From the NCBI GenBank assembly GCA_963820995.1, contig CAWGCL010000006.1, forward strand, positions 1 through 64,000: 64,000 nucleotides of DNA, given 5' to 3'. The stretch comes from JAGTVG01 sp963820995 (lineage in GTDB: Bacteria > Bacteroidota > Bacteroidia > Cytophagales > Cyclobacteriaceae). The translations under genes were made by a program, and so were the position numbers. Position 1 is the first letter of the stretch. Each line of letters opens with the position of its first letter. Positions 37,853 through 47,547 of this stretch are shown one piece after another. The notes under the pieces are model-generated. The model was not told where the DNA came from, searched no databases, and was given only the letters and a program-made list of their open reading frames with translations.

Positions 37853-38200
37853 CTACTTCTTGACTTTATCTACAATAGCTTTAAACGCCTCAGGGTGATT
37901 CATAGCTAAATCGGCTAAAACTTTTCTGTCCATTTCTATACCTGATTCTTTCAATCCACCCATGAACCTGGAATATGACATTCCGTATTCACGCACACCT
38001 GCATTTATACGCTGAATCCATAATTTCCTAAATTCTCTCTTTTTAGCTTTTCTATCCCTATATGCATAGGTCCATCCTTTTTCAACAGCATTTTTAGCTA
38101 CTGTCCATACGTTTTTTCTTCTTCCCCAATAGCCTTTGGCATGCTTGAGGACTTTTTTCCTTCTTGCTTTTGAAGCTGAATTGTTAACTGATCTTGGCAT
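37853..38200 (-). CDS. rplT: 50S ribosomal protein L20
   Basis: 115-residue basic protein that binds 23S rRNA early in large-subunit assembly. It begins MPRSVNNSASKARRKKVLKHAKG and contains the conserved YWGRRKNVWTVAKNAVEKG and LWIQRINAGVREYGMSYSRFM. Standard last gene of the infC-rpmI-rplT operon, followed by a strong hairpin terminator. Confidence 0.99.
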   Translation of the reverse strand: MPRSVNNSASKARRKKVLKHAKGYWGRRKNVWTVAKNAVEKGWTYAYRDRKAKKREFRKLWIQRINAGVREYGMSYSRFMGGLKESGIEMDRKVLADLAMNHPEAFKAIVDKVKK

Positions 38201-38272
38201 TTTTAATTCGTTTTTGGCCGTTGGCGCCTTGTTAGGGTCTTACATACCAGAAGCCGGGTTACACAATAAACC

Positions 38273-38467
38273 TTAGATGTTCAACATCTTCTTTACTCTT
38301 GGAGCATCTGCTTTATCAACCAATGTCGCGTGTTCCAGATTTCTCTTTTGTTTTGTTCCTTTCTTGGTAAGGATATGGCTTTTATAAGCGTGCTTTCTTT
38401 TAATTTTACCCGTACCAGTAAGTTTAAAACGTTTCTTTGCTCCTGATTTTGTTTTTACTTTAGGCAT
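38273..38467 (-). CDS. rpmI: 50S ribosomal protein L35
   Basis: 64-residue very basic protein, MPKVKTKSGAKKRFKLTGTG at the start, normal family length. It lies 13 bp after infC and 72 bp before rplT, the classical order. Confidence 0.98.
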   Translation of the reverse strand: MPKVKTKSGAKKRFKLTGTGKIKRKHAYKSHILTKKGTKQKRNLEHATLVDKADAPRVKKMLNI

Positions 38468-38480
38468 CTTCCCGTTTTAT

Positions 38481-39008
38481 TTATTTTACTTTTCCTTTAG
38501 GTGATAAAATTACTGTCATACGTTTACCTTCCAATTTTGGCATTTGTTCAACTTTACCATATTCTTCCAGCTCCTGCATAAACTTTAATAATAATATTTC
38601 ACCTCTTTCCTTAAATACAATAGTTCTACCAATGAAATGAACATATGCCTTCACCTTGGCACCATCTTTCAGAAAGTTTAAAGCATGTTTTGTTTTAAAG
38701 TTAAAATCATGATCATCTGTATTTGGCCCGAACCTGATTTCTTTGACTACGGTTTTTTGAGCCTTTGCCTTTATCTCTTTCTGTTTTTTCTTTTGTTCAT
38801 ATTTGAATTTCGAGTAATCAATGATTTTGCAAACCGGAGGATCAGCCTTTGGAGAGATCTCAACGAGATCTAAACTCATACCCTTTGACATTTGCAGAGC
38901 TTCTTCAATTGGGTATACCCCTACGTTAACATTTTCACCTACCACCCTTACTTTGGGTGCTCGTATTTTTTCATTGATTCGGTAGGGTTCCTCGACCCTC
39001 CCTCTCAT
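38481..39008 (-). CDS. infC: Translation initiation factor IF-3
   Basis: About 175 residues. IF-3 binds the 30S subunit, keeps it free of 50S and checks the initiator tRNA-start codon pair. The N-domain opens YRINEKIRAPKVRVVGENVNVGVY; the linker and C-domain include QKTVVKEIRFGPNTDDHDFNFKTKHALNFL and end KRMTVILSPKGKVK. I use the ATG at 39008; a GTG sits just before it. The frame stays open six further codons upstream, with an ATC at its start (infC uses rare AUN starts in other bacteria), so the true start could be earlier. Confidence 0.97.
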   Translation of the reverse strand: MRGRVEEPYRINEKIRAPKVRVVGENVNVGVYPIEEALQMSKGMSLDLVEISPKADPPVCKIIDYSKFKYEQKKKQKEIKAKAQKTVVKEIRFGPNTDDHDFNFKTKHALNFLKDGAKVKAYVHFIGRTIVFKERGEILLLKFMQELEEYGKVEQMPKLEGKRMTVILSPKGKVK

Positions 39009-39114
39009 CACATATCTATTTCGTGGTTTGATAGTTTAAACTGATTTTTTAAATGAAGTGCAAATATCGCTAATTATTTATTTTATCTCACTACTAACGT
39101 GATAGAAATTTTTA

Positions 39115-39136
39115 CATATCTGGCCGATATGGGCCA
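39115..39136. promoter_or_regulatory. Two mutually exclusive hairpins in the thrS-infC gap
   Basis: Four adjacent segments, CATATC TGGCC GATATG GGCCA (39115-39136), can fold in two exclusive ways: CATATC with GATATG (loop TGGCC) or TGGCC with GGCCA (loop GATATG). It lies 13 bp past the thrS stop? On the minus strand thrS is downstream of infC, so this element lies between the infC start (39008) upstream region and the thrS stop at 39149. The order of transcription is thrS then infC, so it would be in the infC leader. Prediction only. Confidence 0.3.
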
Positions 39137-39148
39137 ATTATAAGGAAT

Positions 39149-41101
39149 TTATTGAGCATTTTTCAAACTTTTATCTACTTCAGCTGAAAAATACTTAATA
39201 AATTCTTCAAGATCGTATTTGCCCACGTCGCCTTCTTTTCTTTTTCTGAGGGAAATTTGATTTGATTTTTCTTCCGCTTCACCGACTATCAGCATCATCG
39301 GAATCTTATTTATTTCAGAATCCCTGATCTTTTTCCCAACTTTTTCGTCCCTGCTATCAACATATCCTGTTATGCCACTTACTTCAAGTTGTTTGAAAAC
39401 TTTATCAGCGTACTCTGTATATTTTTCAGATACAGGAATAACAACGACCTGATCCGGTGCAAGCCATAAAGGAAAATCACCCCCGCAATGCTCGATAAGC
39501 AAGGCGACAAATCTCTCAATTGATCCAAATGGAGCTCTATGAATCATGACTGGTCTGTGTTTCTGGTTGTCTGCACCTATGTACTCCAGGTTGAATCTTT
39601 TTGGTAAATTGTAATCTACCTGTATCGTGCCTAATTGCCAGCTTCTTTGCAAAGCATCTTTCACCATGAAATCGAGCTTTGGGCCATAAAAGGCCGCCTC
39701 TCCCAGTACCGTAACTGTTTTTAATCCTTTTTCCTCCGTAGCTTCGATGATATCCCTCTGTGCTTTTTCCCAGGCCTCATCATCTCCAATATATTTATCT
39801 TTGTTATTCGGATCACGCAAAGAGATCTGGGTGGTAAATTCCTCAAAACCAAGTGCCTTAAATACATAGAGAACAAGGTCAATAACGTTCTTAAACTCTT
39901 CTTTCACCTGATCCGGGCGGCAGAATATATGCGAATCGTCTTGTGTAAATCCCCTGACCCTGGTAAGGCCGTGCAACTCCCCACTTTGTTCATACCTGTA
40001 AACTGTTCCAAATTCTGCAAGACGCAAAGGCAATTCCTTATAGCTTTTTGGTTTTACAGCATATATTTCGCAATGATGCGGACAGTTCATTGGTTTTAAA
40101 AGAAATTCCTCATTTTCGTTAGGTGTATGAATAGGTTGAAAAGAATCTTTCCCATATTTTTCATAATGTCCAGAGGTCACGTATAATTGTTTGTGACCAA
40201 TGTGAGGAGTAACAACGCCCTGGTATCCAGCCTTTACCTGTGCCTTACGCAGGAAGTTCTCCAGCCTTTCACGAAGTTGGGTACCCTTTGGTAACCAGAG
40301 AGGCAATCCAAGACCCACTTTTTCAGAAAAAGCGAATAGCTCCAACTCTTTGCCTAACTTTCTATGATCTCTTTTTTTGGCCTCTTCAAGTAATGTTAAA
40401 TACTCTGTTAGTTCCTTTTGTTTTGGAAAAGAAATGCCATAAATGCGTGTTAATTGCTTGTTCTTTTCATCCCCACGCCAGTAAGCTCCAGCAATATTCA
40501 ATAATTTAACAGCTTTTATATTGCTTGTATCCGGAATATGCGGACCACGGCATAAGTCTATAAAATTACCTGAGTGATAAAGAGTAATCTCCCCATCTAC
40601 AAGATCCTCAAGTAATTCCAGCTTGTATTCATCACCCTTGTCTTTGAAGTAATTTATCGCCTCCTTTTTTGTTTTTGGTTCACGAATATATTGATTTTTA
40701 AGTCGTGCTATTTCAAGCATCTTCTTTTCCACTTTTTCAAGATCGGCTGAATCAAATTCCTGGTTACCAAAATCTACATCATAATAAAATCCATTGTCAA
40801 TTGAAGGTCCAATACCGAATTTAATACCAGGATATATTACTTCTAAAGCTTCTGCCATTAAATGGGCTGAACTATGCCAGAAAGTAGATTTTCCTTCAAT
40901 ATCTCTCCATGTAAGCAATTTAACCTCAGAATCCTTTCGGATTTCCCGATTCAAATCCCATACTTCATGATCAACTTTTATGGACAAAGCCATACGCGCT
41001 AATCCTTCACTTATACTTTGCGCTATTTCAAAACCAGTAACTCCTTGCTTATAAGACCGGATACTTCCATCAGGAAACTTTATGTTGATATTATTACTCA
41101 T
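39149..41101 (-). CDS. thrS: Threonine--tRNA ligase
   Basis: Class II aminoacyl-tRNA synthetase of 650 residues, the usual length. Domain order: TGS (residues 1-65), the editing domain with the zinc-type motif HSSAHLMAEAL near residue 76 and the later GNFIDLCRGPHIP, then the catalytic core with KPMNCPHHCEIY, motif 2 RYEQSGELHGLTRVRGFTQDDSHIF and motif 3 near HRAPFGSIERFVALLIEH. The anticodon-binding domain follows (VVVIPVSEKYTEYADKV). It starts directly after the upstream TPR-lipoprotein stop and precedes infC. Confidence 0.98.
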   Translation of the reverse strand: MSNNINIKFPDGSIRSYKQGVTGFEIAQSISEGLARMALSIKVDHEVWDLNREIRKDSEVKLLTWRDIEGKSTFWHSSAHLMAEALEVIYPGIKFGIGPSIDNGFYYDVDFGNQEFDSADLEKVEKKMLEIARLKNQYIREPKTKKEAINYFKDKGDEYKLELLEDLVDGEITLYHSGNFIDLCRGPHIPDTSNIKAVKLLNIAGAYWRGDEKNKQLTRIYGISFPKQKELTEYLTLLEEAKKRDHRKLGKELELFAFSEKVGLGLPLWLPKGTQLRERLENFLRKAQVKAGYQGVVTPHIGHKQLYVTSGHYEKYGKDSFQPIHTPNENEEFLLKPMNCPHHCEIYAVKPKSYKELPLRLAEFGTVYRYEQSGELHGLTRVRGFTQDDSHIFCRPDQVKEEFKNVIDLVLYVFKALGFEEFTTQISLRDPNNKDKYIGDDEAWEKAQRDIIEATEEKGLKTVTVLGEAAFYGPKLDFMVKDALQRSWQLGTIQVDYNLPKRFNLEYIGADNQKHRPVMIHRAPFGSIERFVALLIEHCGGDFPLWLAPDQVVVIPVSEKYTEYADKVFKQLEVSGITGYVDSRDEKVGKKIRDSEINKIPMMLIVGEAEEKSNQISLRKRKEGDVGKYDLEEFIKYFSAEVDKSLKNAQ

Positions 41102-42208
41102 TTATTGTTCAATACTTTTGGGTTTAAGAGTAGGAAGTATTGGTCGAGATTCATACTCCCTCTTAATTCTCTGCAAATATGCAATATAATTTTCAAGTTT
41201 CTGCATTTCTGAAAGTGCATATGGATCACCCTGATCGTATTCAAGCACTTTACTATAGGCGTTATAGGCATTATATACTTGTTCTTTTGCCCGATGCGCT
41301 TTACCCAGAATGTAGTAAGCTTCATTCAATTGATTATCAACTTCAAGGGCCCTTTCAGAAAAATAAATAGCTGAATCATAATCATAAGTATCCAGGTATA
41401 CATCGGCTAGATTAAGATATGGGCCAAATCCGGCAGATTCTTCTGTGAGCAGACTAAATGATATTTCTTTAGAATCCTTATACATTTCTTTCATGTTATA
41501 GATCTTTGCCAATGCATTTTGCAAATCAATATTTTTGGGTTCTTTTTGGAGGTATTCATTAACCATTCCATATGCCTCATCAGGTTTATTTGATGCCAGT
41601 AAAAGATCTGAATAAAGTACGATTCCATTCATTTCCTCATAACCATTGTTAAGGGCCTTTTCAATATGTAGATACGCGTTAACGGTATCTTTAAAATTAT
41701 AATAATACAAACCTTTTAAATATGAAAATTTAGGATCGCCCGAGTTTTTATCTATACAGTAATTAATATGATCAATGGCTTTAAGAAAATCCTTTTTTTC
41801 AGCATATAGATAAGCAAGTTGTTCATTTAAATCAATTGATTCGATCGCATCATAATTATACAGGTATTCTGCAGCTGAAAGGGCTTTATCAACACTGTCC
41901 TTTTGCAGGTTCAATTGAATTTCCAGGATGCGGTATCTTGTATCCTTTCCAGATTTCTCAATGAATGATAAAGTTTCATATGCGAGGTCAAAATCTTTCA
42001 GTTTATATAGAATTTCGGCCTTTTTTAGTAAAAGTTCAGAAGATGAAGGATCTCTCTCAAGAAGTTTGTCAATATATCCAAGAGATTCATTTAAATCCAG
42101 AATTCTAGTTCCGGGATCGATAACACCAGCTTTTTTGTCATTTGATGAACCGCAGCCGCTAAAACCAAAAACAAAAATTAATGATATTATATAAAATAAG
42201 ATTCTCAT
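41102..42208 (-). CDS. TPR-repeat lipoprotein
   Basis: Exported lipoprotein of 368 residues with lipobox FSGC (Cys19). The mature part is nearly all TPR helices: ELLLKKAEILYKLKDFDLAYETLSFIEK, AIDHINYCIDKNSGDPKFSYLKGLYYYN, AIYFSERALEVDNQLNEAYYILGKAHR. Expected to act as a membrane-anchored scaffold; partner unknown. Its stop codon is immediately followed by the thrS ATG, so it heads or joins the thrS-infC-rpmI-rplT transcription unit. Confidence 0.88.
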   Translation of the reverse strand: MRILFYIISLIFVFGFSGCGSSNDKKAGVIDPGTRILDLNESLGYIDKLLERDPSSSELLLKKAEILYKLKDFDLAYETLSFIEKSGKDTRYRILEIQLNLQKDSVDKALSAAEYLYNYDAIESIDLNEQLAYLYAEKKDFLKAIDHINYCIDKNSGDPKFSYLKGLYYYNFKDTVNAYLHIEKALNNGYEEMNGIVLYSDLLLASNKPDEAYGMVNEYLQKEPKNIDLQNALAKIYNMKEMYKDSKEISFSLLTEESAGFGPYLNLADVYLDTYDYDSAIYFSERALEVDNQLNEAYYILGKAHRAKEQVYNAYNAYSKVLEYDQGDPYALSEMQKLENYIAYLQRIKREYESRPILPTLKPKSIEQ

Positions 42209-42341
42209 TTATTCTTACCGGCACTCAAGTCAGTACATTTAAGTATATGTACGCTTTGAAGTTTGAGATACTTTTATTTTCCAAACTCAATTTATGTGCT
42301 AAGATAAAATATCGTGAGGGGTTCGTCACACTTTTTTAAAC

Positions 42342-45300
42342 TTAATCTCCAAATAAATCAAGTTGATCTTCTTTTTTCTGAGGCTGATCAAAGTTCAGAT
42401 CTATTGTGCTGCCCACTTCAAATATTTCATCATCTCTATCCGGTTTTTCACTTTCTGCAGGCTTATCATATTCTGAATTTCGAACATTTTTTAGATTGGT
42501 TCGCTCATCGCTTTCGGTATTTGTTGTAGGAATATTTTCTTTTCGTCTTTTCTGAACAGATTTTATTTTTTCCACCTTTTCATCAACCTCAGCATCTTTT
42601 CCTCCTGGCTGTATTTTTTCTACCTTTTGGATAATTTCAACCTGCTTTGCCTGAGGTTTTAAATTTTCTACCTTTTGATCAACTTCAGCATCCTTTGACT
42701 CAGATTTTAATTCTCCTTTGCCCTTCTCAATATTTTGTAATTTTTGAATGGGGTCTTCCTCAAGGTCACCAGCCGTATCAGGCGATTCTCTCCTTTTGTC
42801 AACAGGTCTAGAATGGCTCACTTCTTTATCCTGTCCAGAGGCATTCCCTTCTTTCATCCTTACTGAATCAGATTTAGTAGTCTTCCTCGTTATGGCAGGA
42901 GGTCCTGTTTCAGGATTTTTTTCCTTTTTAATCTCAAGGCCGTTAAGTAATTCTACCTTTCTGATTTTATTGTTGGAAAGTTTATTTCCGATAGCCTTCC
43001 ACCCTTTTGTCTCGATTAAATCATCCAGTAAATATTCATCTGTTTTTTTTGCATCTTTTCGCTTAGCAATATAATGTATCCTTATTTTCTGGTTTTTGCA
43101 ATTAGTAGCTAACTCTAATCGGCTTCCCTTCTCTTCACTAATGAAGTTAAATTTTTTACCAGTTGATAAAGTTTCTATGATAAACCTTTTAACATAATAC
43201 GTTTTATTTCCTCCATGATAATAAACTGCAGATATAATATCATTAGGCTGAAATTTGTCAATGAAGATTACTTTTTCAGGATCATATCGGTTTGTCAGAT
43301 CAAAACTCGTAAGTGTGTAGGAACCGTCTTTTGTTAAGACAATTATCTGGTCTTCAGGTTTGAAAATGCCAAGATGCTTACCGCGGCCATCCCTGTTCAG
43401 TCTACCAATTGTTGGATCGTACCATATGTCGAGACCTCCTAATGTAGAAATACCTGCGGATTTAAGTTGAACTTTACGGACAGGATACTTGGTCAATATG
43501 TTTCCTTGTGATCCCCTCCCTTTTATATCAATGGATGTAAAGTCAAATTCAAAGATCTTTTTCCTCGCTGAACTTCCAGAAGTGAGGTTTACAGTAATGG
43601 TTTCCGCTTCTCCATTTGGGTTAGCTGTAAAATACAAAACCTTCGATCCCTTATGTCCTTTAGTCAGGTCGTATTCCTTATCCCGGGTAATACCCATTAC
43701 CTGGAAACGTTTAACCAAAGATTTACCGGTTTTACCTTCCAGATAGACCATATTGTAAACCATTCGCTCATCGTTCTTATTGAAAATGGCTGTATGCAAG
43801 ATATCCTTACCCATAAATACTTTATCCGCAATTTTGGAAACTTTAAATTTTCCATCTTTCCGGAAAGCAATTACGTCGTCAAGATCAGAACATTCACTAA
43901 CAAATTCATCTTTCTTAAGACCGTATCCAATAAATCCATCGGCCCGGTTTACATATAGCTTTTGGTTATTTGCAGCCACTACAGTAGCTGTTATTGAATC
44001 GAAATTCTTAATTTCTGTCTTACGTTCCTTTTCTTTGCCATATTTTTCCTTCAGATTCCTGAAGTAGTTGATGGCATAATCTACCAGGTTTTCAAGATGG
44101 AATTCTACCTGACTTAAATCATCCTCAAGTTTCTTTAAATTTTCATCTGCTTTAAAAGAATCGAATTTTGATATTCGCTTAATCTTTATTTCAGTTAGGC
44201 GTACAATATCTTCTTCAGTAATTTCCCTGTAAAATTGCTTTTTAAATGGTTCTAGGCCCTTATCAATTGATTCAATAACGGCTTCCCATGTTTCGCATTC
44301 TTCAATATCCCTATAGATCCGGTTTTCAATAAAGATCTTCTCCAATGAAGAAAACAATATCTTTTCTAGCAATTCAGCCCGTTTAATTTCGAGTTCACGC
44401 TTAAGCAGATGCAAAGTTTGATCAGTATTGATCTTAAGGATCTGGTGAACATCCATAAAATGTGGCTTCTCATCCAGAATAATACAGGCATTCGGGGATA
44501 TGGAGATCTCACAATCGGTAAAGGCATATAAAGCGTCTATTGTTATGTGTGGTGATTGTCCGGGAGCAAGAGAAATCAGTATTTCAATGTCTTTTGCGGT
44601 ATTATCAATTACCTTTTTAATTTTAATTTTCCCCTTTTCACTGGCTTTAATTATTGATTCAATTAAACTAGTTGTTGTAGTACCAAATGGTATATCATTA
44701 ATAATCAAAGTTTTATTATCAAATTCATCAATACGTGCTCTTACTCTGATCCTACCTCCCCTCATTCCTTTATTGTATTCGCTGAAATCGGCCATTCCGC
44801 CTGTTGGAAAATCAGGGAATAGTTGGAACTTTTTATTATTCAGAATACTAATTGACGCATCAATTAATTCATTGAAGTTGTGTGGCAAGATTTTGGTTGA
44901 GAGCCCGACGGCAATTCCCTCTACACCCTGAGCTAAAAGCATTGGAAATTTAACAGGAAGCGTTACTGGTTCCTTTTTCCTTCCATCATAAGACAATTGC
45001 CATTCTGTAGTTTGAGCATTATATACAACCTCCAGCGCAAATTTTGAAAGGCGCGCTTCAATGTACCTAGCAGCCGCTGCTTTATCCCCTGTTCTTATAT
45101 CTCCCCAGTTACCTTGCGTGTCGATCAGCAAATCCTTCTGTCCCAATCCTACGATAGCATCAGATATGGAGGCATCACCGTGAGGATGATATTGCATTGT
45201 ACTACCGATGATGTTCGCTACTTTGTTATAGCGGCCGTCATCCATTTCCTTCATAGCATGAAGAATTCTTCTTTGGACAGGCTTGAATCCGTCCTGAATG

Positions 45301-45443
45301 GCTGGAACTGCCCGTTCGAGAATCACATACGATGCATAATCCAGAAACCAGTTTTCATACATCCCCGAAACTGGCAACACATTATGAATCTTCTCTCCTT
45401 CAGGTAATTCCTCAAATACGTTGTTATTATTATCTTCTGCCAT
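42342..45443 (-). CDS. parC: DNA topoisomerase IV subunit A
   Basis: Breakage-reunion subunit of topoisomerase IV, which decatenates daughter chromosomes with ParE. The catalytic tyrosine is Y127 in AAARYIEARL; the winged-helix region has HPHGDASISDAI near residue 86. The pinwheel-like C-terminal domain ends near residue 835. The protein is 1033 residues, longer than usual, because of a charged tail of almost 200 residues that contains tandem KDAEVDxKVExx repeats and ends QLDLFGD. Intact frame. It starts 2 bp after parE, so the two are co-transcribed. Confidence 0.95.
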   Translation of the reverse strand: MAEDNNNNVFEELPEGEKIHNVLPVSGMYENWFLDYASYVILERAVPAIQDGFKPVQRRILHAMKEMDDGRYNKVANIIGSTMQYHPHGDASISDAIVGLGQKDLLIDTQGNWGDIRTGDKAAAARYIEARLSKFALEVVYNAQTTEWQLSYDGRKKEPVTLPVKFPMLLAQGVEGIAVGLSTKILPHNFNELIDASISILNNKKFQLFPDFPTGGMADFSEYNKGMRGGRIRVRARIDEFDNKTLIINDIPFGTTTTSLIESIIKASEKGKIKIKKVIDNTAKDIEILISLAPGQSPHITIDALYAFTDCEISISPNACIILDEKPHFMDVHQILKINTDQTLHLLKRELEIKRAELLEKILFSSLEKIFIENRIYRDIEECETWEAVIESIDKGLEPFKKQFYREITEEDIVRLTEIKIKRISKFDSFKADENLKKLEDDLSQVEFHLENLVDYAINYFRNLKEKYGKEKERKTEIKNFDSITATVVAANNQKLYVNRADGFIGYGLKKDEFVSECSDLDDVIAFRKDGKFKVSKIADKVFMGKDILHTAIFNKNDERMVYNMVYLEGKTGKSLVKRFQVMGITRDKEYDLTKGHKGSKVLYFTANPNGEAETITVNLTSGSSARKKIFEFDFTSIDIKGRGSQGNILTKYPVRKVQLKSAGISTLGGLDIWYDPTIGRLNRDGRGKHLGIFKPEDQIIVLTKDGSYTLTSFDLTNRYDPEKVIFIDKFQPNDIISAVYYHGGNKTYYVKRFIIETLSTGKKFNFISEEKGSRLELATNCKNQKIRIHYIAKRKDAKKTDEYLLDDLIETKGWKAIGNKLSNNKIRKVELLNGLEIKKEKNPETGPPAITRKTTKSDSVRMKEGNASGQDKEVSHSRPVDKRRESPDTAGDLEEDPIQKLQNIEKGKGELKSESKDAEVDQKVENLKPQAKQVEIIQKVEKIQPGGKDAEVDEKVEKIKSVQKRRKENIPTTNTESDERTNLKNVRNSEYDKPAESEKPDRDDEIFEVGSTIDLNFDQPQKKEDQLDLFGD
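42563..42695 (-). repeat. Tandem repeats encoding the ParC tail
   Basis: Three imperfect units of about 20 codons, encoding KDAEVDQKVENLKP, AKQVEIIQKVEKIQP and KDAEVDEKVEKIK (about residues 917-961). The DNA shows the matching repeated string TTTTCTACCTTTTG/TTTTCCACCTTTTC. A low-complexity expansion inside the charged tail. Confidence 0.7.
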
Positions 45444-45445
45444 AG

Positions 45446-47321
45446 TTATATAACTTCCTCTAAAACCAGGTCTTTTTCTACTTTCAAATTATCGATAATG
45501 AAATTCTGACGATCAGGTGTGTTTTTCCCCATATAAAATTTTAAGAGATTTTTAATGCTTGTGTCCTTATGTAATATAACCGGTTCGAGCCTGATGTCCT
45601 CACCAATAAAGCCACTAAATTCATCAGGAGATATTTCACCTAAACCTTTAAAACGGGTGATTTCTGGTTTAGAACCCAGCTTTTCCATTGCTTGTTGTTT
45701 TTCTTCTTCATTATAGCAGTAATAAGTTTCCTTTTTATTTCTCACCCTGAACAAAGGTGTATCCAGAATATATACATGACTGTTCCTGATTAGGTCAGGG
45801 AAAAACTGAAGAAAAAAGGTGAGTAGAAGCAACCGTATATGCATCCCGTCAACATCAGCATCAGTGGCAATAACTATTTTGCTATATCTAAGCCCTTCAA
45901 TACCATCTTCAATATTTAAAGCATGTTGCAACAAATTGAATTCCTCATTCTCGTAGACAACTTTCTTTGTCAGCCCAAATGAATTCAACGGTTTACCCCT
46001 TAAACTGAAAACAGCCTGGGTCTGAACATTTCTGGACTTTGTAATAGATCCACTAGCCGAATCACCTTCAGTAATGAATATCATACTCTCATTCTTGAGG
46101 TCGCTTTTTTGATCATCCAGGTGAATCCTGCAATCCCTTAGTTTTTTGTTATGTAGATTGGCCTTTTTCGCCCTTTCATTTGCGAGTTTCTTAATACCAG
46201 CTATATCTTTTCTCTCTCTTTCCGATTGAAGGATCCGTTTGAGCAGAGCATCAGCTACATCTGTATGCTTATGCAGATAATTGTCTAGGTCCTTCTTAAT
46301 AAAATCATTTACAAAGGTCCTCATGGTAGGTCCATCAGGACCAAGATTAAAAGATCCAAGTTTTGTTTTGGTCTGAGACTCGAACACTGGTTCAATAACT
46401 CTAACTGATATAGCGCCTACAATACTGGCCCTGATATCCGATGCATCGAAATCCTTTTTATAAAAATCCCTGATTGTTTTTACAACTGCTTCACGAAATG
46501 CACTCAAATGTGTCCCTCCCTGTGTGGTAAACTGACCATTTACAAATGAATAATATTCTTCGCCATACAAGTTGTTGTGGGTAAGCGCGACCTCAATATC
46601 CTGGCCTTTTAAATGAATTATTGGATACCGCAAACTCTCAGGATCCGTTTTATTAGTCACCAGGTCCAGTAAACCGTTTTCTGAGTGAAATTTAATCCCA
46701 TTGAAATTGATGGTTAATCCCGCATTTAAATAAGCGTAATTCCAGATCTGATTTTCGAGGTATTCTGGAATAAAGTGATAATTCTTAAATACATCAGGAT
46801 CTGGCTCAAAAACGATTAATGTCCCGTTGCGAGTGACTTGCCGATTTGTTTTTTATTTCTTTTAACAGATTCCCCCTGATGAATTCGCCAGAGGTAGTTT
46901 TGCCATCCCGGAAAGATTGAACCCTGAAGTAGGCCGATAACGCATTCACTGCTTTTGTCCCAACGCCATTCAGTCCAACTGATTTTTGAAAAGCTTGTGA
47001 ATCATACTTTCCCCCTGTATTGATCTTAGAAACACAGTCTATTACTTTCCCCAGCGGAATTCCCCTTCCGTAATCTCTAACTTCTACTTTATGATCTCCT
47101 ACTTTTACATCGATGGTTTTACCATAACCCATCACATGTTCATCAATGGAATTATCGATTACTTCTTTAACGAGCACGTAGATACCATCATCTTGTGCAG
47201 ATCCATCCCCAAGTTTTCCGATGTACATACCTGGCCGCATCCTGATGTGCTCTTTCCAATCCAGGGATTTTATCGTACTTTCATCATAGACAAACTGTTC
47301 CCCATTCGTTTTTTTATCCAT
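45446..47321 (-). pseudogene. parE: DNA topoisomerase IV subunit B, one frameshift
   Basis: ATPase subunit partner of ParC, about 625 residues when restored. The N-part (from 47321) has the GHKL ATP site: EVIDNSIDEHVMGYGK, VRDYGRGIPLG and GLNGVGTKAVNALS. At about 46828-46842 the frame breaks; the first reading stops at 46806, while the +1 frame continues TRNGTLIVFEPDPDVFKNYHF and joins the rest. The second part holds the transducer (FVNGQFTTQGGTHLSAF) and Toprim core (ITEGDSASGS, ATDADVDGMHI, RFKGLGEI). One extra base explains the break. As the gene is essential, a sequence error is the likely cause. Confidence 0.9.
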
Positions 47322-47547
47322 TTACCGGTTCCTTTTCCTTTGGTTGACCAAAACTTTAATTTAGATTAATGAGTGAATATACAAGATAAATAATGCCAAA
47401 AAAACTACATTTCTGACAATTTTTAAGCACGGAATTTTAAGTAAATAGGTATATCTTGCTGATATATTGAGTGTTATTAAAATTCAATTAAACTGTTAGA
47501 TGAAGCAAATGAAACAGCACCTAATCACTGTAATATTTTATGATTTC

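Noticed and set aside
38201..38272. L20-type autoregulatory leader between rpmI and rplT
   Set aside because: The spacer shows only short GC stretches and no fold matching a known L20 leader.
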